A stretch of 64,000 bases of DNA from Blastocladiella emersonii ATCC 22665 (GCA_025594325.1 JANHCV010000001.1:4216001-4280000), one strand, 5' to 3'. Positions 40,652 to 52,663 are shown, numbered from the stretch's first letter. Translations and numbers: made by a program. Notes: generated by a model not told the origin, from the letters alone.

Positions 40652-40952
40652 GATGGTTTCGAGATCGGGAGGGCGGGGCGTTCGGTGGCGGTTGGTCGTT
40701 GGTTCGTGACGTTGGCGTTGCTTCGAGTCGCCTCAGAGATGCATGGAGAGAGGACGAGAACAGGTGATGATTGATGGGGACGGGGGGAGAGAGGGCGGGA
40801 ATCCGCGGCCCCTTGACCGCTGCTGCACGACTTGCAGCCGCCGCGCGGGTGACTCGAACGCGAACTTCCTCGCTGATCTCTCCTCTCTCCTCAAGCTCTC
40901 ACGCAAGGAGGGCTCTAGACCACGGTCGAAATCTGTAGAAGCATCTTGCCCG
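40652..40952. other. Intergenic, upstream of acidic orphan and 3' of small minus-strand gene
   Basis: 301 bp with purine-rich runs (GGGGACGGGGGGAGAGAGGGCGGG near 40780 is read as separate G-rich blocks) and no open frame that looks coding. It should hold the promoter of the acidic orphan, whose ATG is at 40651. Confidence 0.4.
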
Positions 40953-41439
40953 TCAACTCAATGCCACAACATCGTCGCTTGCCGTGGTTGACGCGGGCGT
41001 TCGCGATGGCATCAGCAGCTTCTCGAGCGAATCCAGCGAGCACTGGAGCGTCTTGCTCGACCGCGCTGATGCTGCAGCGGCCGTCGCCGCTCCCTACTTG
41101 TCGTGTGAGACTATGGCGAGGAGATAACGCGGTTAAGCCCAGTACCTTGGATAGCTGGTCGAGGGCCGCGTCGGACGCGGCGAACGCCTTCATGGCTGCT
41201 TGCAGTTCCTGCAGAGCCGATAGAGGGACTAAGCACACTGCTGAGAGGGAAGTTGCGAAGTGTGAACGTACATCAGCGCCGCGCCCAGTCCCGATCCGCT
41301 ACAAGACGCGAGCAGCATCAGTCGCGTCCGACTTCGGGTCCAAAACGAGTGCCTGGCGAACCTGGATGGCGCGCTGCAGCTCGCCAAACGTTTTGCGGCA
41401 AGTCTCGTCGATGGGCGCGGACTGCGGGTTGCGTGGCAT
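40953..41439 (-). CDS. Probable small multi-exon helical protein
   Basis: Tentative exons are 41362-41439, 41272-41298, 41146-41208 and 40953-41093, all phase 0, giving 102 aa. The pieces look like amphipathic helices: CRKTFGELQRAIQ, ELQAAMKAFAASDAALDQLSK and SKTLQCSLDSLEKLLM. Introns would be 63, 63 and 52 nt with GTTCGC, GTACGT and GTACTG donors. Reading through the first donor gives VRQALVLDPKSDATDAAR before a stop, so a longer first exon (donor GTCTTG) is a real alternative. Size and heptads resemble small subunits of BLOC-1, DASH or Mediator-type complexes, but I cannot assign it. Confidence 0.4.
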
Positions 41440-41929
41440 CGTGCTCAGGGTACGGGTTGGAGAGAAGCGGTCCGAGTGCCTCGATGGGACGCGTTGGTCA
41501 AGCGGGCGTGGTCGCCATCACAAGTTCGATCAATTCTGCAGCACACACGGCGCGGCAAGGTTCTCATCGCGCCATCGCCGTGACAACGGCTGAGTCGACA
41601 TACAGGACGACGCGTTCGGCAAACCACGTGTAGGGCATCGAGCCGCCGACCCGTGTCTCGCGGTGGCTTGTCCTTGTGCGAGACGACGCGCGAGCCATCC
41701 GCCATTTCGGAGCTGCGCCACACAATACGCGCACTAATGAACTGACTGACAGGGGCGCGCTGCGGTCTTCGTGCGGAAGTGCATGCGCACTTGTCTCGCA
41801 CCTTCCCGATACGGCCCGGCGGAGAGGTTCTCGCTCTCTCCCTCCCCGCAAACCTTGAGAGGCGCTGGATCGCCCGCCATCCCTCCCTCTCTCTCCGACG
41901 ACACAGCTGGCCTGCTACGCATCGACACC
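41440..41929. other. Unresolved leader region between small gene and MscS
   Basis: On the minus strand a GTATGT donor (41603) and TGCAG acceptor (41536) define a plausible 68-nt intron. The exon before it reads SMPYTWFAERVVL in one frame, continuing IDRTCDGDHARLTNAS after it and ending just before the 41439 ATG. This may be the spliced leader or N-terminus of the small gene, or a separate short gene. ACGCGT occurs at 41489 and 41610. The plus side holds the MscS leader, CT-rich just before the ATG. Confidence 0.35.
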
Positions 41930-44415
41930 ATGAGCGAGTTCACACGAAGCGACAGCACCTTCACCCTCGACGCGGGCGGCGCTGGCGGAGGCGGCGGCGG
42001 CGGGTTCACGGTCGACACCTCGGCCGCCCCCGTCCCTGCCGTCCCTCAGCAACCCGTGTCGACCGAGACCTACGCCGCCTACGCCGCAGCCGCCATGTAC
42101 CAGCAGTCATCGGCCGCACCCCCTGCCCTCTCGACGGGTTCTTCTCCGCAGTCGTACCACCCGTCGCCGACCAACAACAACAGCCCCGACGTGCCGTACC
42201 CGGCGCCATCGGCCGCTTCGCTGCACCGCCGCGGGCCACACCGCGCCGACTCGTCCGCCGAGGACATCTACGGCACGGTTCGCGCCCAACGGCGCACGCA
42301 CGAGGAAGACGACGACGAGGGCCGCGAGTTCAACTGGGAGATTGACAACGGCTTCGACGTGCACTCGCTGTCCGACGACTCGAGCAAGAACAACGGGAGC
42401 CGACGGTGCGGTTTTGTCAGTGCGTGGCTCAACAAGCTGCCGTACTGGCTGCGCTGCCTGCTCTCGGCGCTGTTCGGCGACACGCTCATCTTCGGCCTTT
42501 TGGGTGTGCCCGACCTGCTGTTCGGCATCGAGTACTACGAGCCCGACGGCAAGTACCGCCCCTTCAACGAGTGGACGTCGCCGCTCAACATTGGCGGCAT
42601 GCCGCTGCTGCACTGGTCCATTTACCTGTGCATCTCGTGGACGCTGCACTACCTGACGCTGTTCGTGCTGTCCATTGTCCCCGCGCTGCTCACGCGCATG
42701 CTGGGCATCGCGCTCGGGTCCTACTACGAGGAGCGGCTGTCCGAGTATCTCAACTACTTTCGGGTCATGCACCGCCGCATCACCGTGTCCGTGTGGATCA
42801 TCCTGTCGAACGTCATCTTCACGGCGTTTGTGATCATCCCCGGCTGGCGGTGGAAGCGCATCTTCAAGTCGACGGGCGACGCCGACTGGTTCTGGTTCGA
42901 CTACGTCTCCAAGATCCTGCTCACGCTGTTCGTGTTCCACACGCTGTGGACCGTCGAGAAGCTGCTGCTCGAGATCATTTCCACGCGCTTCCACCGCCGC
43001 GCGTACAAGGACCGCATCAAGGTGTCGCGCGCCGCCAACGGCTTCCTCGAGAACCTGCTCGTGTCGCTGCGCAGCCCGCGCCCGCGCGTCTCCGAGTCGT
43101 CGTCGGGTGGTGGTGCGGCTCACGGTCACGCGCACCGCGGGTCCGTGTCGGCGCAGGGCACGCCCGTCCCGAGCCGCCCGACCAGCCTGCGCCGCGGCTC
43201 GCACGCCGTCCCGCCGCCTCCGACGACTCCCGGTACAGCAACGCCCGCGACGACCGCTGTCAACGACGCCGAAGACGACGAAATGGCCAAGATCAAGAAC
43301 CGCAGCAAGGCCGGTCTGTCGCGCGCGGGGCAGTTCATTGCCAAGCAGGCGGGCAAGACGCTCAACGACCTGGCCGCCGTCGCCGTACTCGACCCGTACG
43401 CGCTGACCTCGGCCTCGAGCATCCCCGAGACGCCCAACAAGGCCAACCTCATGGCGCGCGACCTGTTCACGGCGCTCGCGAAACCCGGGTGCTCTGACCT
43501 CGACGTGCACGACTTCCGCCCCTACTTCGGGTCCGAGCCCGAGGCGCGGCGCGCGTTCCGCTTCTTCGACCGCAACAACTCGGGCGACGTGTCGAAAGAG
43601 GAGATGAAGGCCGTGCTGACCGAGCTGTGCCAGGAGAAGCGCGACATTGAAAAGTCGATTGCCGACGTCACGTCCGCGGTGGCCTCGCTCGACTGGTTCC
43701 TCGGCGCGATCGTCATCTTCCTCAGCTTCATCATCACGTGCAACATCTTCGTGCTGCCGGTCGCCTCGTACATGTCGGCGATCGCCGCGGTGTTGCTGCC
43801 CTCGTCGTTCATTTTCGGGACCTCGGCGCGCGAGATTTTCGAGTCGGCGCTGTTCCTCTTTGTGCAGCACTACTTTGTACGTTTTATTTTCGAGGTCGCT
43901 CCCTGTGTCCAACAGCGCTAACAGTACCCCCTAAATAGGACGTCGGAGACACGATCCTGCTCGACAACACGTACTACACGGTCAAGTCGGTCAGCATCCT
44001 GACCACGACGCTGCAGCGCGGCGACGGCAAGCTCGTGTACGCGCCCAACTCGATCCTCAACAAGAAGATGATCGACAACGTGCGCCGGTCGGGCCACATG
44101 TCCGAGGACGTGGTCATCAAGCTGCACATCAGCACGCGCGCCGACCAGCTCGACGCGCTGCGCCACCGCATGCTCGCCTTCCTCGACGCCAACGCGCGCG
44201 ACTACAAGCCCGCCTTCACGCTCACCATCAAGGAGGTGCTGCTCGCCGAGTCGGCGCTGCGGTGCAAGGTCACCATCGAGCACAACGGCAACTGGCAGGA
44301 GATGGGCAAGCGCGCCGCCCGCCGCAACGCGTACATGTTCGCGCTGCGCCACGCCCTCCTCGAGACGGGCATCATGGCGCCCACGACGGCCGCGCCAGAG
44401 ACTGGTGAGCACTGA
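41930..44415 (+). CDS. MscS-family mechanosensitive channel with EF-hand
   Basis: Exons are 41930-43876 and 43939-44415, giving 807 aa. Residues 1-155 are polar. Four membrane segments follow (around 180, 225, 290 and 335). A Ser/Pro-rich cytosolic loop leads to an EF-hand, DRNNSGDVSKEE near residue 547. Two more helices (FLGAIVIFLSFIITCNIF; AAVLLPSSFIFG) and the MscS beta domain (VGDTILLDNTYYTVKSV...YAPNSILN) complete it. This layout is that of the fungal/plant Msy type, ER or plasma membrane channels that respond to hypo-osmotic swelling and are tuned by Ca2+. Wall-less zoospores would need such control; that link is inference. The ATG at 41930 sits in ACACCATG context. Confidence 0.92.
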
Positions 44416-44460
44416 TTGATTGTGTGAAAGATATACAAATACATGATCTGGTTACATTTG

Positions 44461-47400
44461 CTAATTGGTTGACATGAGCGGGTTGAACGGTCGTTGCTGC
44501 TTCGGGCTCGAGCTGCTGTTACTGAGTAGCATCGAGGCAACTTTGCCGCGCGGAAACATTGCAGCAAATCGAGCGCAATCGGCCAATTTGGAGAACTCGA
44601 GCGTGAACCAAGTCCGTGATGCTTGGCCGTAGAGTACGACTTGTCGTCGGGCGGTTGTATCGCGTCCCATTGATGGAGAGCGATTTCGGCCCAGCGTGCC
44701 GCCACCGTCGCCGCCAGTTGGCCGCCCGAGCGTGGTCCGGCCCGCCGAGACGGTCCGCGGAAGCGACCGTGTGGGTAGCGTCTGATCGAGGTAGTAGACA
44801 CGGAATGCCGACAACGGGCCCGCGAGCGAGTGCCCGGCCTACACGACGCGAAACGCGAGGAAATGAGCAGTGATCAAATCATTGATCGACCTGAAACGAG
44901 ACGCGTCCGCGTACCGCTCCGGGAGCCTGCGCGTGCAAGCGGATCCACCCCACCTGCTGGTCGACAATCGACTCCTCGCCATCGCTGTCCTCGGTTCCAC
45001 GGTTCGGGTTCGCGCTGTTGATCGAGAGCGTGAGGCACCACACCGTCATGTCGACCCAGTGGCCGGCCCGTCCGGAGGCGACTAGGCCAACCGCGGACTG
45101 CAGCCACGCCTGCCGCACGGACTCGGCGGTGGAAAGCGCGACCCCCGCCGATGCAGCCCACGATGGTATCCGGCGCGACACGCGGACGGCGAAAGTCGAC
45201 GGCTCGAGCGCGAACAGTGTGACGCTATCGCGCATCACCTCCATGTCACCGATCCGCTGGGCGAGGTCAAACGGCGCGACGTGGGTCGGACTCGATGGAC
45301 TCGTCGGCGACGCGAGCTGCGAGTCGTTACTGCTGTCGCGACTACTCGGCGCCGTGGTGAATACGCCCGAGCTGCCGCTCCCGTTTGGCGAGACGAAGGC
45401 GGGTGCATCCAAGACAGCGCGGGTTTTCAGCGGGGCAGAAGGTGGCGGGCCTCGTGCGGCGGCCTTGATCAGCCCGCCCAGGATCACCGACCCGCGCCGC
45501 TGCGTCTGCTGCGACGACGATCGCGGCCTGCTCTGCGCTCGAGGTCGAGGTGACGCAGGGGCAGCGCAAACGGGCGGCGGGCTGAGTGGCTTCGACGAGT
45601 CGGGCGCTGGCGCGGGTTTGGGTGCCGGCGACGAGAGCGCAGGGTACGAGTTCCCGCCTGTAGACACGACGCGATGCTGGCCGGGTGCGGCAGCGACAGT
45701 CGGTCGTAACGTTGACCCCGTGCCGTGCAGCGAACCGAGATCGCGGAGATCCGGATCGCTCTCGGTGTGCAGGCTTCCGGGCGTCGTAGTCGATGTCGCG
45801 ACCATGGCGGCGCGGTCGCGCGGGTCGCTCGAAAAGGCGCGCAGGTGGATGGGTCCGACGAGAATCCCGAGCGTCGTGGCGGCGCCGACCGCGAGTAAGA
45901 GCGAGTAGAAGGTGTAGTAGCGTCCCGCCGTCTCGGCCGAGATCGACACGCCGGTCGCGATGATGAGCACGCCGAACGCGTTGAGGAGGGCGAGGCCCCA
46001 CCGCTTGGCCTCGCCCGAGTTGAACCCGCTCGAGCGCGCGCCCCACGCCCAGCGGAAGCAGAGCGTGATGAGGATCAGCTGGACGAGCGCTGTCCACAGG
46101 TAGAAAAAGGCCTGGCCGGACAGCCCGCCGCCGTCGTTGTTGCCCGACGGGGTGCAGGTGCAGACGTGGTTGACCGAGTTGAGCGTCGTGAGCGGCGAGA
46201 CGTGCGGCTGGCACGTAGCGAGGAGCGATGCCGTGGGAACCAGGTAGAGGACGGCGATGGTCCCCACGGTCCGCAACGTGATGGACACCGCGGATCGCGA
46301 AAGCGGCTGCTCGAGAGCAGTGGCGAAGGTCTCGATCTTTCGCCGCAGAGCGTTCGAGAGGAAAAGCTTGTCCTCGCTGGCGAGCGACCCACTGCCGTCA
46401 CTACCGGGAGCGGTCGCCTGCGACTGGCCTGCTGACCCGCCCGGTCGAGCGGTCAGTGGCGTCGAGGATGGCGCGGGAGCGCGGCCGAGGAGTTTGAGTT
46501 GCGCGAGGGCACCGAGGCGGCCGAGGTTGCTTCGGATTGAGGACGCGTCCGATGCGGTTGACGGCGGCACCGAGCCCGACGCGTTTCGCCGAGGCTGAAG
46601 CTGCTGCTCGCGGCGCCGGCGGAAGGCGGTGACGTGGTACAGCGGATACAGCCGAGACGCGGCGCACGCGAGGAGGATGGCTGGCGACCACACGGACAGG
46701 ACGGACCGCGCGGTGCAGGTCGCCGGGACGGGTACGCCGAGCATCGACAGCACGTAAGCGAGCGTGAGCAGCGTCGAGACATGGACCACGACCAGCGAGA
46801 CGAGCGACGACCGCCATATCGGCCGCCGCTCGCGGAACACGATGCACACTACGAACGATGCAAGCACTCCCGCCGCGAGCAGCGAAACGGTCGCGGTGAT
46901 TGCGATCCCAGACGCAGACAGCCAGTGGATGTTGAGCATGGCCTTTTGCGACGCGTCGGGCGGGACCTCGCCGAGCGCCATGCCCGGGAACGCGTACGCC
47001 GCGAGCACAACGTTCGGGTTGGGCGGGATCGAGTCGACGCGCTGCACCACGTACGACGCGTTCGTCACGCTCGTCCCGGGCACGACCACGGGCGTGCGCA
47101 GGTAGTAGTAGCGCGCGATGGCGTCGCCCGAGGCATCGAGCGGTAGAGGGAACTGCGGGTACGCCGCCTCGGTCACCGAGAAGAGCGACACGTTCATGCG
47201 CGCGTACAGCGCGGGGGACCGGGCGGCGAGGTCGGCGTACGTCGCGCCGGGCGTCGTGCGCACGAGCTGGTCGAGGCCGTACACCATGGAAAAGCCGCAC
47301 GCGTAGCCCTCCTCGAATCCCAGCGCCGACGGGTACGGGTACGACATGCCGCCGTTGCGCGCGGCGTAGTAGGCGAGAAAGTCGGGCAGGATGCGGTTGT

Positions 47401-48431
47401 TGTCCAGCGTCTGCGGCGCGAGCGAGAAGATGGCGGCGCTCTCGAGAATAGCTGGGTACAGGTCGGGCGCAAGAATCTGCAGATCGTAGGTCGGGTCGTT
47501 GAGAAACAGGAACACGCGCGGCATGCCGGGCGGCGTGGCCATGAAGCCGTGGCGGTACAGGTGGACGAGCAGCTTGGCCGCGACCGACGAGAGGTGGCCG
47601 ATGCAGATGACGCGGGCGTCGGCGGCCAGCAGCTGCTCGCGCAGCGTGGCCATGGTGTCCTCGAGGTTGGCGGCCGACGCCTGCAGGACCGTCGTCCCTA
47701 GCACGGTCATGCGCTCGGCGGCCGCGTATCGCTGGAGGAACTCGGTGACTACACGGCGATCACGCGGTGAGTTTAATGGGCTGTTCGAGTAATTGCCGAT
47801 CGACGTACGGAGCTGATAGACCGGATACCCGCCCTCCTGGACGATGCTGAAGCGGGACCAGCCGTACTTTTTCATGAAACTGATCATGCCGCGCGCGTCG
47901 GACGGCGTCGTGGTGCGATAACGGAAGAAGAAGGGATATTGCTTCTTGTCCGAGAGATCGTACGCCGCCGAAACGTAGGAGCACATGGGTATCCGGAACG
48001 GCGAGGTGACGGCGCTGATGACTTTGGACGCATCAGACGTTACGCCGCCAAAGATCCCCGAGATGTTGGTTTGCACAGCCTCTAAACGACACTGGTTGTC
48101 AATCAATCGCCGGTAGTACGCGTTCGTGCGAAGTTGGCGCACCCAGGGCGCCGAAGATCGCTTGCCCAACATCGTTGAAGCCGAATCCGGTCGTGTCAAT
48201 GTTCACCAGAGAGACGTTGACGCCGGGGAGATACCCCGCTCGCTGAGCGGCCTGAACCCCGAGAAGATGGGAGTCCTTGGCCGCCAGGGCGCTCGTTCGC
48301 ACAGTCGGGTTCACGGTGCGGAACGGCATCGTCACCGCGAGGCGGACCGTGACCGAGCTCTCAGTCAACTGGGCCGAGGACAAGGCCAGCACGGCCAGAG
48401 CGAAGCCGAACATCCATTTCGATAGTTGCAT
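44461..48431 (-). CDS. Class C (GABA-B/mGluR-like) G-protein-coupled receptor
   Basis: Exons are 48143-48431, 44891-48081 and 44461-44838, giving 1285 aa. A signal peptide (MQLSKWMFGFALAVLALSSAQ) precedes the periplasmic-binding-like ligand domain: AAQRAGYLPGVNVSLVNIDT, SGIFGGVTSDASKVIS, FFFRYRTTTPSDARGM, and YGWSRFSIV. The seven-helix bundle spans about 479-844, from ASGIAITATVSLLAAGVLAS to YYTFYSLLLAVGAATTLGI. It lacks the Cys-rich linker of mGluRs, as in GABA-B receptors. Residues 845-1150 are disordered. The end (WIRLHAQAPGAVRGRVSF-AGHSLAGPLSAFRVYYL, WFTLEFSKLADCARFAAMF) looks like a small folded, PH-like module; that is a guess. The last join has a 52-nt intron. The ligand is unknown. 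Confidence 0.88.
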
Positions 48432-48982
48432 AGTGTTTCATTGGCTTTCCATGCTGGCCCCAGTCGTCCCGCGGCTAGAATGCAAGGAAACCCGCCACGA
48501 GGGGACGGATCCTGCGGCTCAAGCGAGCGATCCATGGCGGTCTCCCGATGCACTTTGTTTGTCCGAGCATCGCGAGGAGAGTTTCGCCCGAGCACTGCGG
48601 ACGCGGAGCGCGAGGCGCGAGACAGAGACGCGTCGCGGCGCCACGTGCCGTGTTCGACGCGTGGAAGGGCGGGATTCTCCCTGCCATCAAAAATAGATTG
48701 ATTCAGTTGTTCCTGCCTGTGTTGCGGCGCCGGGGCCACCCTCTTTTGGCCCACGCGGGCCCCTTGCTGCGCCCCCTCGCGAGTCCCTGCCGGAAGAAAG
48801 GTGAAAGGTCTCCCTCCCTCCCTCCCTCACGTTTTCAACCCTGCCCGAGCGCCACGCATCTCCCTCTCCCCGCACACACCTGCCCCGCACATTGCAATGT
48901 AAATATTAGCAGCGACCTTGTGCTCGCCTGGCAACGCGCTGACGCTGCCGCCGTCGCCGATCATTGAGTAGAACCGTAAACC
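48432..48982. promoter_or_regulatory. Divergent promoter, class C GPCR / GNA1
   Basis: At 551 bp this is the longest divergent promoter here. It contains an ATTGG (inverted CCAAT) about 10 bp from the GPCR ATG, ACGCGT boxes at 48628 and 48657, a CACGTG at 48642-48647 between them, and a (TCCC)4 tract at 48811-48828. A leader rich in C and CT precedes GNA1. Confidence 0.5.
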
Positions 48983-49599
48983 ATGTTCCCCGAGTCGCTC
49001 ATCTCCAAGGAGGTCCTCGCCGAGCTGCCAGCCGGCTACTCAATCCGGCCGCTGCGGGCCGAGGACTTTGACAAGGGTCCAGACTTGTCCGTACTGTGAA
49101 CACCTTCGATCGTCGCTGACCACTGTCCCTGTCGCGTAGGCTACGTCGCGCTGCTCCAGCAGCTCACCGTCGTCGGCGACATCACCAAGGAGCAGTTTGC
49201 TGGTGCGCCTCGCGATGCTTGATCCTCGCGAGATCGCGCAACTGACACACGGCTCGTGTAGAGCGCTACGCGTACCTCGAGAAGCACAACGACACGTACT
49301 ACTCGCTGGTGATCGAGGACCAGAACGCGGGCCGCGTGGTGGGCGCGGGCACGCTCATGGTCGAGCGCAAGTTCATCCGTAACTGCGGCAAGGTCGGCCA
49401 CATCGAGGACATTGTCGTGGACGGCGACCAGCGCGGCAAGAAGTTTGGCCTGCGGGTCATCCATGCGCTGACGCACATTGCCAAGGAGACGGGCTGCTAC
49501 AAGGTGATCCTCAACTGCTCCAAGGACAACGTCGGGTTCTACGAGCGCACCGGCTTCTCGCTCAAGGAGGTCGAGATGGCGCTGTACATTCAGGAGTGA
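48983..49599 (+). CDS. GNA1: Glucosamine-6-phosphate N-acetyltransferase
   Basis: Exons are 48983-49076, 49140-49202 and 49262-49599, giving 164 aa, the normal family size. LRAEDFDKG-YVALLQQLTVVGDIT is the GNA1 N-terminal signature. GTLMVERKFIRNCGKVGHIEDIVV and the acetyl-CoA loop QRGKKFGLRVI follow, and NCSKDNVGFYERTGF closes the GNAT fold. It acetylates GlcN-6-P with acetyl-CoA on the route to UDP-GlcNAc, the precursor of chitin and glycoproteins. The first intron uses a GTCCAG donor, required by phase. Confidence 0.94.
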
Positions 49600-49690
49600 G
49601 CAGTATCCGTGTCGCGTCGGCGGCTCGATGCGGAGCCGCAGCTATCGAGTGCGTGTTCAGTTGTAGTTACCCTGTATTATACATCATCTC

Positions 49691-50718
49691 CTAGTTCGCA
49701 TTCTCGGGCTGCCAGATACTCGACATGTGGTTGACAAAGGCGATCTCGTCGCGCGAAATGTCCCACTCGCGGCCCGCCATGAGCCAGCCGAAGGCGGCCA
49801 TGCGATTCTCGGCGATGAGGCGCATGCCGGCCCACTCCTCTGGAGTGCCGTCGGCGTACCGCTTCCACGCAGGTGCAGAGTCGTCGGCGCCCTCGACGCG
49901 CGACGGGATGCCAAAGTCGTCGCCGACGGCCTCGCTGATCAGGCCGTCCTCGAGGGACCGCGACGCGGCGTACATGATGGACACGTCTACAAATCGGGCA
50001 GCCGGGTCAGATCGGAGAATTCATGACTTCGCGACGCGGGGAACGACGTACCGATCTTCTTGGCCATGTCGCGCACGGCGCGCGGGATCTTGTTGGCGTC
50101 GCTCGAGTCGCACGACGGGTCCTCGAGGGCCTCCTTGAGCGAGAGCAGGACCTGGGCGCGGGCGCGCCAGTACCACGCCTCGGCCGAGTTCAGCGCCGCC
50201 GCGAGCTCGGCCTCGGGCCGCACGACGTGGCTGCGGGCGAGAAAGTCCTCGATGGTCTTGACGTTGGCGGGCACGATGCCCGTGGACTGCAGCGCGCCCT
50301 GCATGTCGAAGGTGTTGTAGTAGGCGGGGATCTTGGGCTGCATGCCGAGCGACCACGTCAGCACGCCGAACGACTCCCAGCGGCCGGCCATCTTGGCGAG
50401 CTCCTCGACGGGCGTGGCGTTGAGGTCGCTGTGCAGGAAGGCGTGCTCGCTCGGCAGCAGCTCGACGGCGGGCAGCGACTTGCTCAGCGCCGCGTTGGCC
50501 TCGGCGATGCGGCCGCGGATCTCGCCCTTGACCTTGTCGGGGATCTCCTCGCGGCCCTGCAGGTCGTGCGACATGTGCTCGAGCCCCCAGCGCGACATGA
50601 CGAGGTGCGTGGCCGCGACCCGCTTGGCCACGGCCGGCGCCGACTGCAGCGAGAAGCCCGTCGCGGCCTGCTGCAGCGGCTCGGCGACGCGGGCGCGGAG
50701 GGCAAGGGTGCGGATCAT
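49691..50718 (-). CDS. DUF4272-type protein, possibly mitochondrial
   Basis: Exons are 50052-50718 and 49691-49986, giving 320 aa. The first 20 residues look like a mitochondrial leader (MIRTLALRARVAEPL). Several blocks fit DUF4272 as I recall it: VAKRVAATHLVMSRWGLE, WESFGVLTWSLGMQ, RPEAELAAALNSAEAWYWRARAQ and, near the end, ENRMAAFGWLMAGREWDISRDE. The family is widespread in bacteria and scattered in eukaryotes with no known function. The phase-1 intron restores KKI-DVSIMYAAS. Confidence 0.65.
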
Positions 50719-50952
50719 GCTTGTTGATGCGTTGCAATAGCGGAGGGGGTTCCGTTCGATCGAGAGAGAGAGGGAGCGGCGCGGGCGGGTCGGTCGTGTT
50801 GTCGTCGGCGGCGACTTGAACGTCAACGGCGCGTGAGCCGCAAGCCGACGCTTCCTCCCCACGACTCTGGTCTGTCCATGTATTCTCCGCGCTCATAAGC
50901 TGATTTATCTCCCCACTCTGTGCAACGCAACACGAGCAGCCTACCAGTCAAC

Positions 50953-52625
50953 ATGCCCGTGTGGTAAGTCGCGGTGCTCGCTCGAACCTCGCAAGCGTTG
51001 CCGCGAAGCACGACAGCCGCTGAACGTCGCCAACGTGTAGCAAATACTATCTCCAGGGCCGCTGCACCTACGGCAACCGGTGTCGAAACGACCACCCTCC
51101 CCTCAACAACGCGGGCGGCAGCGGCGGCGGGCAGAGCTCGTCCTTCGCGTCCAACAGCTCATACGCGTCGAGCTCGTTCCAGAACTACCGCGGGACCGGG
51201 TCCAGCGGCGCTGGCGGCGGTCGTGGCGGGAACACGATGAACCTGCCGTCCGCGAATCAGAAGAGCATTCGGTACGCTTGCTCCGAGGGACACCGCGGAT
51301 GCAGCTGATGCTGATCATCCGTCACGTAGCGAGCGCGAGGCCGTTATCACCAACGACTTTAGCGCGGAGAAGCCCCTGTGGCCCTTCTCGTCGTACGGCT
51401 TCCCGTCCGAGCCCTGCGTGCTCAAGGACCTCGACCAATCGCCCGAGGAGATCCGCATCATGTTCTACATGAACCCGCAGTACGCGGTACGTGCTCGCTT
51501 CTTCCACACTCCGTGAACTCTTCACTGATATAACGCCGTGTCCAGCTCCAATTCGTCAACGAGTGGAGCCAGAAGACGACTGCGGCGCACGCCAAGGTTC
51601 GCGACAACCCGCTGCCGTCCGCGCAGTACGCCGAGATGCTGTACAAGCAGGCCCTCCAGGCCGCCGAGTCCAAAGAGAGCGCAACCTCGACAGGCGGCTT
51701 CGGCGGCGGCAGCAGCAGCAACCCGTTCGGCGCACCGTCGACGCAGAGCGCGTTCGGCGCCCCGTCCTCGTTCAGCGCGCTCGCCAACCCCTCGCCCTTC
51801 TCGTCCAACCAGAACAGCAACACCTCGTCCGCTTTCGGCACCCCCTCGCAGGGTTCGGCGTTCGGCGCCCCCTCGGCTTTCGGCGCGCCATCCGCGTTCG
51901 GCACCCCGTCCGCCTTCGGCTCGCAGGCGACCAGTCCTTTCGGCACCCCGACGCCGGCGCAGCAGTCGTCTGCGTTCGGCGCCCCCTCGGCCTTTGGCGC
52001 CGCGCCCGCGCAGCCCGCGTTTGGCGCACCCTCTGCGTTCGGCGCTCCTTCGACCCCATCTGCCTTCGGGGCTCCCGCGACAGCTTCATCGTTCGGCGCG
52101 CCACAGCAGCCGTCCGCGTTTGGTGCACCCTCGGCGTTTGGTGCCGCGCCCGCGCAGCCTGCGTTTGGCGCTCCGTCTGCCTTCGGGACCCCGTCCGCGT
52201 TCGGCGCACCCGCGACCCAGTCCGCCTTTGGTGCTCCCGCTGCACCCTCAGCTTTCGGTGCCCCCGCTGCGCCCTCGGCTTTCGGCACACCCGCCACGTC
52301 ATCTGCCTTCGGCGCACCACAGCAGCAGCCGTCCGCGTTCGGCGCGCCCTCAGCCTTCGGCGCACCATCCGCGTTCGGCGGTGCGCAACCCGCTGCCGCG
52401 AACCCGTTCAGCGCGCCGGCCTCCGCCCCGGCCCCCTCGACGCTCGGCACGGGCGCCGCGATCGCGGGCACGCTGAACGAGGCGGTCGCCCCGCCACCGG
52501 CCGCCGTGGCTGCCGCGTCGGCGCAGCGGGCAGAGCTCGGGGACGCGACGTGCGACGCGTACCTGGCGCCCAAGTTCGCGCTCGGCAGCGTGCCGACGGC
52601 GCCGCCGCCGCGCGAGCTGTGCTAG
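50953..52625 (+). CDS. CCCH-zinc-finger FG nucleoporin (NUP42-like)
   Basis: Exons are 50953-50963, 51041-51271, 51330-51486 and 51546-52625, giving 492 aa. The first exon encodes only MPV plus two bases. Intron 1 splits the first Cys of a CCCH finger: CKYYLQGRCTYGNRCRNDH (C-x7-C-x5-C-x3-H). A conserved block (NDFSAEKPLWPFSSYGFP, LDQSPEEIRIMFYMN) and a helix precede about 27 FG dipeptides, mostly SAFGAP. NUP42/NLP1/Amo1 proteins dock on the cytoplasmic face of the pore, bind Gle1 and aid mRNA export. It shares a divergent promoter with the DUF4272 gene. Confidence 0.87.
51711..52385 (+). repeat. FG-repeat array of the nucleoporin
   Basis: About 27 FG dipeptides in some 225 codons. The unit is TTCGGCGCNCC (FGAP) with variants FGTP and FGAA. 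A longer unit, SAFGAAPAQPAFGAPSAFG, occurs twice (near 51985 and 52135), showing recent internal duplication. Confidence 0.9.
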
Positions 52626-52663
52626 GGGGAGAATAGGAATACACTTTATATCAAGCAAAACCG

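Noticed and set aside
40946-41593. 215-aa plus-strand frame over the small minus-strand gene
   Set aside because: No hydrophobic core or motif and no good start context. The minus strand gives several helix-like exons with consistent phase, so the plus frame is more likely chance, though this is not certain.
42107-43912. 601-aa open frame on the minus strand opposite the MscS channel
   Set aside because: Its composition (Arg/Val/Glu/Gly-rich, no domain) is what a G/C-ending-codon gene leaves on its antisense strand. The MscS frame has clear domains and an EF-hand.
48811-48828. (TCCC)4 tract as a telomere-like or phase-variable repeat
   Set aside because: Short, non-telomeric and in a promoter; ordinary pyrimidine tract.
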